13,735 nucleotides of DNA from Candidatus Bathyarchaeota archaeon. GTDB lineage: Archaea > Thermoproteota > Bathyarchaeia > Bathyarchaeales > DTEX01. A program made the translations under genes and the position numbers. Below are positions 1 through 7,079 of the stretch, in pieces (position 1 is the first letter of the stretch; each line of letters opens with the position of its first letter). The stretch is from NCBI GenBank assembly GCA_003601725.1, contig PIYJ01000022.1:1-13735 (forward strand). The letters run 5' to 3'. The notes beneath the pieces are model-generated. The model saw only the letters and a program-made list of their open reading frames with translations. It did no database searches and was not told the origin of the DNA.

Positions 1-230
1 TTGCTATTAAGCTGATCGGCACCATTGACAGACGGATAGAAGTAGCCCCGAAGCTTGTCCCTATAAATCATCCGCTCTGCGTTCACGGCACTCTTAACGC
101 GATTCACATAGAGACCGACTTGGCGAGAGAGATAACCCTCGTAGGATACGGCGCAGGCAAAGAAACGGTCTCCGCGGTTCTGAATGACGTGCTTACTGTT
201 ATCAAGAGAAAGGCAGAAAGCACGCAATAA
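1..230 (+). CDS. hom: Homoserine dehydrogenase, C-terminal fragment (cut by window start)
   Basis: This is the last 75 codons of a gene entering from the left edge; the frame begins at base 3 and the TAA stop is 228-230. The fragment has the homoserine dehydrogenase ending: a segment reading NHPLCVHGTLNAIHIETD, then the glycine-rich LVGYGAGKETVSAVLNDVL, which matches the family's conserved 'G-GAG--T-SAVL-D' closing helix. The enzyme reduces aspartate semialdehyde to homoserine with NAD(P)H, on the route to threonine, isoleucine and methionine, and is cytosolic. Only the end of the catalytic domain is visible, so the N-terminal Rossmann domain, cofactor preference and any fused aspartokinase or ACT domain cannot be judged. 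No C-terminal ACT domain follows the catalytic part, because the stop comes about 12 residues after the conserved helix. Identification rests on recalled family pattern. Confidence 0.85.
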   Translation, partial: AIKLIGTIDRRIEVAPKLVPINHPLCVHGTLNAIHIETDLAREITLVGYGAGKETVSAVLNDVLTVIKRKAESTQ

Positions 231-232
231 TG

Positions 233-253
233 TGAATGTTTAATTCATTTTTT
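233..253 (+). terminator. Hairpin plus T-run after the homoserine dehydrogenase gene
   Basis: A 5-bp stem (TGAAT 233-237 with ATTCA 243-247, loop GTTTA) is followed at once by six T (248-253), beginning three bases after the stop codon. The stem is short and AT-rich. In archaea the T-run alone often suffices for termination, so the position is more persuasive than the hairpin. Confidence 0.5.
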
Positions 254-326
254 ACGGCGGAGGATTCATAGGTCACCCATATTTTTGGTGTATGCATGTG
301 CCTTTAACCTTATTTTTAGGCCTGGA

Positions 327-336
327 AAATATATTT
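327..336 (+). promoter_or_regulatory. TATA-like box for the enolase-superfamily gene
   Basis: The palindromic AAATATATTT lies 47-56 bases before the TTG at 383. Archaeal transcription usually starts about 25 bases downstream of the box, here near 355-360. That would leave the alternative GTG at 338 outside the transcript and supports the TTG start with its GAGGT at 371-375. This is a pattern match only. Confidence 0.45.
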
Positions 337-382
337 CGTGATTCTTGATGATTTAGAAAACAAGTCGAAAGAGGTTGAACAT

Positions 383-1576
383 TTGAAGATAACAGATCTG
401 AAAGCAATAACCTTAGGTCGAGTCTCAATTATCAGGATTGATACCGATGAGGGGATATACGGATACGGGGAGGCTCATTGTCCAAAACAGCAAGTTATTC
501 CTTTGAAACGATTCATACTCGGAGAAGACCCAACGAATGTCGAAAAAGTTATGAAAAAGATACGGTTCAGAGGAGCCTTCAAGCCGTTCGGCTCTCAAAT
601 CAGCGCGATTGAGATTGCCTTGTGGGATATTGCTGGAAAAGCGGCTGGTCTTCCAGTTTGCAAGCTTCTAGGAGGAAAAGTTCGAGATAAAGTTCGTGTA
701 TATTGTGACTGCGGCGCTGGCGTGCTCTGGGATCCAGATGATCCTACATCAGCCTATAGCCCAGAAGCCTATGCCGAGAAGGCTCGAAGAAGAATGAAGA
801 TGCCCCAAGGCTTCACGATCCTCAAATTTGATATCGGTTTCCATGGTTCTCACGGCGGCCAATTACTCAGCGTGCATGGGGGCTCTTACGAAGCTGAAGA
901 TTTATATCCAACTAAGGGTCACGTTACTGAACGCGGTTTGAAGGCGGAGATCGCATGTGTAGAAGCAATAAAGGATGTTCTCGGCGACAAGATCGGCTTG
1001 GCGGTTGATTGCGGACCCGGTCAATCTCTTCCCTCCGCCATAAAGTTGGCTAAGGCTTTAGAGCCATTTAATCTTCTCTGGGCGGAAGATCTGCTTACAG
1101 GTGACTATACGCCTTATACTGACCCCGAAGCCTATAGAATTTTAACGTCAAGCACGGTTACCCCGATCTTAACAGGAGAGCAAATCTATCTAAGACATGG
1201 TTTCAGAGACCTCATTGAGCAGCATGCAGTTGACATCGTTGCGCCTGACATTTGCGATGTGGGAGGACTGGCAGAGGCAAAGTGGATAGCAGAGTTTGCG
1301 GATCTCTACGGGTTGCTGATAGCTCCTCACAACGTGGGACTTCCAATAGTCTTCATGGCGAATGTTCATGCTGCAGCCGCGATGCCTCAGAACTTCATAG
1401 CCTTTGAGTTTCACTCTGTGGATATTCCATGGTGGGAGGATATAGTGAAGGGTTTAGAGAAGCCGATGATTAAGGATGGCTTCGTTAATGTTCCCGACAG
1501 TCCTGGATTAGGCATCGAATTAAATGAGAAGGTTATGAGAAAACATTTATCCGAAGGTGAAAAATACTTCGAATAA
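383..1576 (+). CDS. Mandelate racemase/muconate lactonizing enzyme family protein (enolase superfamily), probable sugar-acid dehydratase-like
   Basis: The protein has 397 residues if started at TTG 383, which has GAGGT (371-375) at good spacing and gives the usual family opening MKITDLKAI. An in-frame GTG at 338 would add 15 unmatched residues. The N-terminal capping domain is followed by a TIM-barrel domain. Candidate metal ligands are D209, E235 (WAED) and E266 (TGEQ). Candidate acid/base residues are K148 in LKFDIG and H316 in APHN. The K-x-D strand resembles galactonate/mannonate dehydratase-type members more than muconate cycloisomerases (K-x-K). The residue two after D209 is Gly (DCGPG), where those dehydratases often have His. 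Residues about 154-185 form an unusually long Gly/His-rich loop. Members of this family abstract an alpha proton from a carboxylate, and sugar acids are the likely substrate class; the exact substrate cannot be read from sequence. It is convergent with the sulfatase gene. Confidence 0.85.
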   Translation: MKITDLKAITLGRVSIIRIDTDEGIYGYGEAHCPKQQVIPLKRFILGEDPTNVEKVMKKIRFRGAFKPFGSQISAIEIALWDIAGKAAGLPVCKLLGGKVRDKVRVYCDCGAGVLWDPDDPTSAYSPEAYAEKARRRMKMPQGFTILKFDIGFHGSHGGQLLSVHGGSYEAEDLYPTKGHVTERGLKAEIACVEAIKDVLGDKIGLAVDCGPGQSLPSAIKLAKALEPFNLLWAEDLLTGDYTPYTDPEAYRILTSSTVTPILTGEQIYLRHGFRDLIEQHAVDIVAPDICDVGGLAEAKWIAEFADLYGLLIAPHNVGLPIVFMANVHAAAAMPQNFIAFEFHSVDIPWWEDIVKGLEKPMIKDGFVNVPDSPGLGIELNEKVMRKHLSEGEKYFE

Positions 1577-1600
1577 TCTTCTCTTAACGGTTATTCCCCA

Positions 1601-1617
1601 TTTATTTTTGATTCTTT
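1601..1617 (+). terminator. T-rich terminator candidate after the enolase-superfamily gene
   Basis: The stretch TTTATTTTTGATTCTTT lies 25 bases past the stop, in the 80-base gap between convergent genes. Archaeal RNA polymerase terminates on T-rich runs without a required hairpin, and no clear stem precedes this one. The call rests on position and base composition. Confidence 0.4.
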
Positions 1618-1656
1618 GGGTCCACAATAAAGGAATTGATTAGAAAAGAAGATAGC

Positions 1657-3258
1657 TCACTCTACAATGAATGTTGCCTTGGTCTCAGGGCTCTCCTTAA
1701 AGCCTATGCGGACCGCTTTGGCTCTAAGCACAGTTCTCCCCTTGGGAAGCCGTAAAGGTTTTGTATAAAGCAGCCAGCGGGGATTCTCTTTTTCCTCAAA
1801 GGTGTATGCGATTGAGGCTCCCTGCGTTGGGCAATAAATCTGTATTAGGACTGGATGTTTAAATCTGCCGCCTTCTAGAGACGGTTCAATCCCATAGTTT
1901 TCTTCGCAGATCGGTATAAACAGTGGCGCCGCTGTCACCGGTTGCTTATTATTCGGATACCATGAGCGAACCATTTCTGATTCTGAGATTCGTCCCATAT
2001 CTCCAACTTCACGTAGCCATTCATCTAGTGCTCCGCGTAGACGTTTGAGTTCACGTTCATATTCTGGGTCATTTGCTAGATTGTTAATCTCGTAAGGATC
2101 CTTCTGCGTTTCATAAAGCTCCTCTGCGGGTCTAGGTTGAAACATCAATAGCTGTGGTCCTTCAAGTTCCCCCTTCAAATATAGACGCCACATCTCTTGA
2201 ACGATTGGATGTCTGTTTCTGTAGGGAATCCATAGCAGATACGGCTTGCCAGGGTAGTAGTTGCGGATATATTTGAACCTTTTATCCCTAACTGCTCGAA
2301 CCATATCGTAAGACTCATCATGCCGATCTCTCGCTGCGAAGATATATTCCCGCGGCTTTGCCTTCGGACCTAAGAATGGCTGCCCATGCATATACGGCGG
2401 AATTTCAAGCCCAGCTATTGAAAGAACAGTCGGACCGAGATCAATCGTGCTGACAAGATCATGACAGATGCTTCCAGGCTTGAGATGCCCCGGCCAACGC
2501 ACAATCAAAGGCACATGAATGCCAGAGTCATAAAGCCAACGTTTACCTCGAGGTAACGGTCCATGATCGCTCCAGTGAAACACAACAGTGTTCTCCGCCA
2601 AGCCGTCCTCTTCTAGCTGAGCTAGGAGCTCACCTAAAATGCGGTCGCAATATTCAATGTTCGTGTACATTCGCGCCATTGCCTCCCTCACTTTCGGGGT
2701 GTCAGGAAAGTACGGCGGCACCCTGATATCGTCTGGATCGAAGGTTATTTCTGGGCATTTCTCAGGCCACATGCCGCTTTCATGGGTACGCGTAGGATTA
2801 AATACCGCAAAGAATGGTTGATCAGGGTCAGGTCTATTACGCCAATGAGCTTTTGGGCTGCATTCATCCCAAGTCGTAATCGGGGGGTCGAACTGATAGT
2901 CTGTTTTAAAATTGTTTGTGCAGTAATAGCCAGTGGCACGCAGATATTCCGTGAAGCATCGAACATAATGAGGAAGAACGGCGGAGTAAGGGGTCGGCAG
3001 ATTAGGCACAAATCTATTCGTATGTGTAGTTCGCATATGATGAGTGCCGGCGGAAATGGGGTAAACGCCTGTTATTATGGCTGAACGGGCAGGTGCGCAG
3101 ACTCCAGCTGTAGAAAAAGCGTTTGTCCAAATGTAGCCTTCAGATGCTAAACGGTCTAGATTAGGTGTGCGGGCAATTGGATCGCCATAGCAGCTGTAGA
3201 ATGGATTAGTATCCTCAAATGAGATCCATAAAATATTTGGCCGTTCCTTCATGGTCAT
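1657..3258 (-). CDS. Type I (formylglycine) sulfatase with C-terminal CHB_HEX_C-like domain
   Basis: This is a 533-residue arylsulfatase-superfamily hydrolase of sulfate esters or sulfamates. The opening RPNILWISFEDTN carries the metal-site acids E15/D16. The catalytic signature GVCAPARSAIITG has Cys54, which must be converted to formylglycine. WSDHGPLPRGK provides D231 and H232 for the Ca site and K239 nearby. Overall phrasing, including GTHHMRTTHT at 71-80, resembles the N-sulfoglucosamine sulfohydrolase-like group common in Planctomycetes and Bacteroidetes. Residues about 467-531 (LIQIYCPTQGASIAYTF to the end) look like a CHB_HEX_C beta-sandwich found appended to glycosidases and sulfatases. 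No signal peptide or membrane segment is visible, so it appears cytosolic as read. The ATG at 3258 is preceded by AAGGGAAG. A maturase (FGE or anSME) is needed but none is in the window. Bacterial origin by transfer is plausible. Substrate is unknown. Confidence 0.92.
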   Translation of the reverse strand: MTMKERPNILWISFEDTNPFYSCYGDPIARTPNLDRLASEGYIWTNAFSTAGVCAPARSAIITGVYPISAGTHHMRTTHTNRFVPNLPTPYSAVLPHYVRCFTEYLRATGYYCTNNFKTDYQFDPPITTWDECSPKAHWRNRPDPDQPFFAVFNPTRTHESGMWPEKCPEITFDPDDIRVPPYFPDTPKVREAMARMYTNIEYCDRILGELLAQLEEDGLAENTVVFHWSDHGPLPRGKRWLYDSGIHVPLIVRWPGHLKPGSICHDLVSTIDLGPTVLSIAGLEIPPYMHGQPFLGPKAKPREYIFAARDRHDESYDMVRAVRDKRFKYIRNYYPGKPYLLWIPYRNRHPIVQEMWRLYLKGELEGPQLLMFQPRPAEELYETQKDPYEINNLANDPEYERELKRLRGALDEWLREVGDMGRISESEMVRSWYPNNKQPVTAAPLFIPICEENYGIEPSLEGGRFKHPVLIQIYCPTQGASIAYTFEEKENPRWLLYTKPLRLPKGRTVLRAKAVRIGFKESPETKATFIVE

Positions 3259-3282
3259 GATATCTTCCCTTCATATCGGTAA

Positions 3283-3294
3283 TCCTTTATAGGA
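3283..3294 (-). promoter_or_regulatory. TATA-like box with dyad before the sulfatase gene
   Basis: Read on the minus strand the site is TCCTATAAAGGA, whose TCCT and AGGA arms are a dyad flanking a TATA-like core. A start about 25 bases downstream would fall near 3260, giving an almost leaderless message. A second AT-rich candidate (CTAATATAG) lies near 3318-3327 and would instead leave the AAGGGAAG ribosome site in the transcript. I cannot decide between the two. Confidence 0.3.
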
Positions 3295-3452
3295 ATATGA
3301 CCGTGGATTAATTAATTCTATATTAGGATTCAATGGAAATTGTAGGAATCATGAGGAAAACGGTGATCTCCTCAATGGATCTTGGATTCCAAAAGAAGGA
3401 TGCGAATGTTTAATCGTCATCGTTCAATGCAATCAAAAAGGCATCATATTAA

Positions 3453-3490
3453 TATAAATAGATGGATCCAAAAAGTAATCCTTAAATATT
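3453..3490 (+). promoter_or_regulatory. Two TATA-like boxes upstream of the RNA polymerase cluster
   Basis: TATAAATA at 3453-3460 and TTAAATATT at 3482-3490 both fit the archaeal TATA pattern. The predicted starts, about 25 bases downstream, are near 3485 and 3512. Either would give rpoB a 5' leader of about 200-230 bases, long for an archaeal mRNA. No equally good box lies closer to the rpoB start. Confidence 0.4.
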
Positions 3491-3551
3491 TGCTCTCGTT
3501 ACTTTGTGAAGCCTAAAGGAAGGGGATGGCTCTTTAAGTATGGTGAATGAC

Positions 3552-3652
3552 GCCAATAATATGATGCTTGATAGCTGCTTTTTATTATTGGCAAGGCATA
3601 AAAGGAAGCTATGTCACCTCAATAAGCGTGAGGTCAAATTAAAGTTGCTTCC
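3552..3652 (+). promoter_or_regulatory. Structured 5' leader of rpoB (two hairpins)
   Basis: Two inverted repeats sit between the candidate promoters and the rpoB start. Hairpin 1 pairs GCCAATAATA (3552-3561) with TATTATTGGC (3583-3592), a perfect 10-bp stem; its 21-base loop holds a minor GCT/AGC stem. Hairpin 2 has an outer arm GGAAGC (3604-3609) with GCTTCC (3647-3652) and an inner arm ACCTCA (3616-3621) with TGAGGT (3629-3634). Neither is followed by a T-run, so they do not look like simple terminators. I know no named archaeal riboswitch with this layout. Autoregulation, RNA stability or an attenuation role are all possible. The ribosome-binding site of rpoB (AGGAGG 3696-3701) lies 44 bases after hairpin 2. 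Confidence 0.4.
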
Positions 3653-3712
3653 GAAAAGAAGATTGAACCGTGATGTAACGAGTCTTCCGCTTCAAAGGAG
3701 GATCAATATAAA

Positions 3713-6700
3713 TTGATTAGCCCAGAAGACGCATTCTTGATACAAAAAGCCATGTTTGAAGAGAAGGGTCTTGTTAGACAGCATTTAGACTCATATAATG
3801 AATTTGTGGAGCATGGGCTTCAACGAGTTATAGACGAGATAGGCGAGATAGAAATAGAAGTCCCAGAAGGACCATACAAGATAAAATTCGGCAGAGTTTT
3901 CATAGTCAGAGAAGTTGAAAATGACGTAATCTACGGTCCATACATGACTGAGGTAGATGGAACTCGCCATGAAATTTATCCCATGGAAGCCCGATTAAGA
4001 AACCTTACTTATGCTATGCCTCTATCCGTAGAGATGATGCCTGTAATCGACGGCAAAGAGCTTGAAAAGGAACTTGTCTACATAGGCGATTTACCCATCA
4101 TGTTAAAATCCAAGTTCTGCCTCCTTTCAGGACTCTCCAAAGAGGATCTCGTCAGGCAAGGAGAGGACCCCCTAGATCCGGGAGGATACTTCATAATCAA
4201 CGGATCTGAACGTGTCATTGTCGCGATAGAGGATTTAGCTCCAAACAGGATTCTCATCGATGTGGATACGCGGGGAGCTAACCCGGTTTATGAAGCAAAG
4301 GTCTTCTCTACCACCGTAGGATTCAGGGCGAGAATTGAATTACGCATCAAAGCTGATGGGGCTATATATGTATCAGTGCCAGGGGTGCCGGCGGAAGTCC
4401 CATTCATAGTGCTTATGAGAGCTCTCGGTATGCAGTCAGATAGAGAAATCGCAGAGGCAGTCTCGCCGGATGAGGCAGTACAGAGCGAGCTGGAATCTTC
4501 CTTCGATGCTGTTGAGGGAATCGACACGGTTGAGGAGGCTTTATTATACATCGGAAACAGGGCGGCTCACGGCCAAGTTAGAAGTTATCGTCTAGCTAAG
4601 GCTGAAAATATTATTGATAAAAATCTGCTTCCTCATATTGGGAGAACAAGAGAATCGCGGAGAGAGAAGGCGTTCTTTTTGGGCGAGATGGCTTGTCGAG
4701 CTATCGAGCTGAAACTGGGAAGACGAGAGCCTGATGATAAGGATCACTTCAAGAATAAGCGTTTAAGGCTTGCTGGCCCCCTCTTGGCTGATCTCTTCCG
4801 GATTGCCTTCAGAAATCTCTGCCGTGACATCAAGTATCAACTTGAAAGAATGGGAACGAAACGAAGAATGCTCGGGATCTCAATCGCTGTTAGACCGGGG
4901 ATAGTCACAGATAAGCTTCAGCATTCCCTCGCAACGGGCAATTGGGGCAGAGGACGAGTCGGCATCACGCAGCTTCTAGATAGAACCAACATGATATCTG
5001 CATACAGCCATTTAAGAAGGCTTCAGTCCCCCCTCAGCCGTAGTCAACCTAACTTCGAAGCTCGAGATCTTCACGCTACTCATTGGGGAAGGCTCTGTCC
5101 GAATGAGACCCCTGAAGGTGCAAATTGTGGGCTTGTTAAGAATCTTGCTCTTTCAGCACTGATATCCGTCGGGTTCGATCTTGAAAAGGTTAAGCAGATG
5201 CTTTATGAAAGAGGTGTTGTTCCGCTCACAGAAGTAAGCAGAGAGCTACGGATCTCAGGGGCAAAGGTCTTCGTTGACGGCTGCCCAATTGGGTATCATG
5301 CTTCGCCTCGTAAACTTGTAAATGAGCTCAGAGAGGCTCGAAGAAGGGGAGAAATATCCTCAGAGATAAATGTTGCTTATTTCCCCAAAGTTCATGGAAA
5401 TAACGATGAGATTTATGTCAATCGAGATGAAGGCAGAGTTCGACGTGCCCTCATAATAGTCGAGAATGGCAAACCGAAACTGGGACCAGAAGAGATCGAG
5501 AAGATCAGAAACAAAGAATGGACATGGGAAGATCTGATAAAACGCGGCATCATCGAGTATCTGGATGCTGAAGAAGAAGAGAACGCTTTGATAGCTCTAA
5601 GCCCAGAAGAGGTAACGCCGAATCATACGCATCTCGAGATCACACCTTACTCGATTCTTGGAATATGCGCATCCCTCATACCCTATGCTGAGCATAACCA
5701 GTCTCCACGTAACTCATACGAGTCAGCGATGGCGAAACAAGCCCTCGGCATATACGCAGCGAACTTCCCGCTTAGGGTTGATTCACGCGCCCATATACTT
5801 CATTATCCCCAGATGCCTCTGGTTCAAACCAAACCGATGGAAGTCATAGGGTACAATCTCCGTCCCTCCGGACAAAACTGCATCGTAGCGGTCCTCTCAT
5901 TTGAAGGATACAACATGGAAGACGCATTGATATTCAACAAAGCATCCATAGAAAGAGGACTGGCAAGATCAACCTTCTATAGGATCTACGAGGCTGAATG
6001 CCTCCAATATCTCGGAGGGCTAAGAGACAGAATTGAGATCCCAGAATCAGGAATCCGAGGATACCGCGGAGAGCAATACTATCGTTTTCTAGAGGAAGAC
6101 GGCATAATAGGCGTCGAATCAGAAGTCTCCGGAGGCGATGTTCTGATAGGAAGAATGAGTCCACCTCGTTTCCTCGAGGAATACAAGGAATTCGAGATAA
6201 GAGGACCAAGCATGAGAGATTCCTCAGTGGATATGAGGCCTTCTGAGAATGGAATTGTCGATGCGGTCTTCTTGACGGAGACAAGTGAGGGTAGCAAGCT
6301 AGTTAAGGTCCGAGTGAGAGACGAACGTATTCCAGAGATTGGAGACAAGTTTGCTTCTCGTCATGGACAAAAAGGCGTTATCGGAATGATTATTCCGCAG
6401 GAGGATATGCCCTTCAGTGTGAATGGAATAGTCCCTGACATCATAATCAATCCTCACGCATTCCCCTCCAGAATGACCATTGGCCAATTTTTGGAATCAA
6501 TAGCCGGCAAAGTAGCAGCAGCCAAAGGAGAACCTGTTGATGGAACTCCATTCGTAGGTAAGAAGGGAGAGGAACTTAAACGAGCGCTCATCGATTTGGG
6601 ATTCAGCTATACCGGCCGAGAAGTCTTTTACAATGGAGTAACAGGAGAAAAATATGAAGCTGAAGTTTTCGTCGGAGTAATCTACTATCAGAAGCTTCAC

Positions 6701-7078
6701 CACATGGTTTCTGACAAGATTCACGCAAGAGCAAGAGGGCAAGTTCAAATGTTGACGAGGCAGCCTACGGAAGGACGAGCCAGAGGCGGAGGATTAAGAT
6801 TCGGAGAGATGGAGCGGGACTGCCTAATCGGCCATGGAGCTGCAATGCTGCTTCATGACAGGCTTCTCGAAGAGTCAGACAAGTATGTGCTTTATGTGTG
6901 TGAAAATTGCGGTTACATCGCATACTACGATATGAAACAGCGGAAATACGTCTGCACGGTCTGCGGGGAAAAGGCAAGAATATCCCCTGTTCAGGTCTCC
7001 TATGCGTTTAAGCTTCTTCTTCAAGAGCTTATGAGCTTGTGTGTTTCGCCGCGATTAATCCTTAAGGAGAGGGCGTAA
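3713..7078 (+). CDS. rpoB: DNA-directed RNA polymerase subunit B (unsplit B''+B')
   Basis: This is the second-largest subunit of the archaeal RNA polymerase, homologous to eukaryotic Rpb2; it forms one side of the cleft and part of the active centre. The 1121 residues make a full unsplit B, so this is not the B''/B' pair of methanogens and haloarchaea. Landmarks in order are EKGLVRQHLDSYNEF near the N-terminus, the fork/rifampicin-region segment NETPEGANCGLVKNLA, RDSSVDMRPSENG, GDKFASRHGQKG (G877, K879, then H-G-Q-K), the C-terminal clamp motif LRFGEMERDCLIGHGA, and a zinc ribbon with C1063, C1066, C1081 and C1084. The TTG start at 3713 follows AGGAGG (3696-3701) and matches the usual N-terminus. 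No intein or frameshift is seen. The gene ends one base before rpoA. No rpoH precedes it directly, unlike in many archaea. Confidence 0.98.
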   Translation: MISPEDAFLIQKAMFEEKGLVRQHLDSYNEFVEHGLQRVIDEIGEIEIEVPEGPYKIKFGRVFIVREVENDVIYGPYMTEVDGTRHEIYPMEARLRNLTYAMPLSVEMMPVIDGKELEKELVYIGDLPIMLKSKFCLLSGLSKEDLVRQGEDPLDPGGYFIINGSERVIVAIEDLAPNRILIDVDTRGANPVYEAKVFSTTVGFRARIELRIKADGAIYVSVPGVPAEVPFIVLMRALGMQSDREIAEAVSPDEAVQSELESSFDAVEGIDTVEEALLYIGNRAAHGQVRSYRLAKAENIIDKNLLPHIGRTRESRREKAFFLGEMACRAIELKLGRREPDDKDHFKNKRLRLAGPLLADLFRIAFRNLCRDIKYQLERMGTKRRMLGISIAVRPGIVTDKLQHSLATGNWGRGRVGITQLLDRTNMISAYSHLRRLQSPLSRSQPNFEARDLHATHWGRLCPNETPEGANCGLVKNLALSALISVGFDLEKVKQMLYERGVVPLTEVSRELRISGAKVFVDGCPIGYHASPRKLVNELREARRRGEISSEINVAYFPKVHGNNDEIYVNRDEGRVRRALIIVENGKPKLGPEEIEKIRNKEWTWEDLIKRGIIEYLDAEEEENALIALSPEEVTPNHTHLEITPYSILGICASLIPYAEHNQSPRNSYESAMAKQALGIYAANFPLRVDSRAHILHYPQMPLVQTKPMEVIGYNLRPSGQNCIVAVLSFEGYNMEDALIFNKASIERGLARSTFYRIYEAECLQYLGGLRDRIEIPESGIRGYRGEQYYRFLEEDGIIGVESEVSGGDVLIGRMSPPRFLEEYKEFEIRGPSMRDSSVDMRPSENGIVDAVFLTETSEGSKLVKVRVRDERIPEIGDKFASRHGQKGVIGMIIPQEDMPFSVNGIVPDIIINPHAFPSRMTIGQFLESIAGKVAAAKGEPVDGTPFVGKKGEELKRALIDLGFSYTGREVFYNGVTGEKYEAEVFVGVIYYQKLHHMVSDKIHARARGQVQMLTRQPTEGRARGGGLRFGEMERDCLIGHGAAMLLHDRLLEESDKYVLYVCENCGYIAYYDMKQRKYVCTVCGEKARISPVQVSYAFKLLLQELMSLCVSPRLILKERA

Positions 7079-7079
7079 A

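Noticed and set aside
338..382. GTG at 338 as the start of the enolase-superfamily gene
   Set aside because: It lies immediately after the TATA-like box (327-336), so it would fall upstream of the expected transcript start; the TTG at 383 has GAGGT at proper spacing and gives the family N-terminus.
2639..3084. Plus-strand open frames of 60 and 100 codons opposite the sulfatase gene
   Set aside because: The sulfatase frame contains the catalytic CAPAR motif and family landmarks across this whole stretch; the opposite frames show no family pattern.
3301..3480. Possible small gene or RNA in the left half of the gap between the sulfatase and rpoB
   Set aside because: Only very short frames (about 20 codons) and a small palindrome (TTGGATTCCAA, 3379-3389) are seen; no tRNA fold, RpoH-like frame or repeat array.
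5934..6348. Two overlapping minus-strand open frames (116 and 89 codons) opposite rpoB
   Set aside because: They lie inside the strongly conserved rpoB coding frame, have no ribosome site or recognisable domain, and are rich in Ser/Arg/Leu as expected from antisense of a coding gene.
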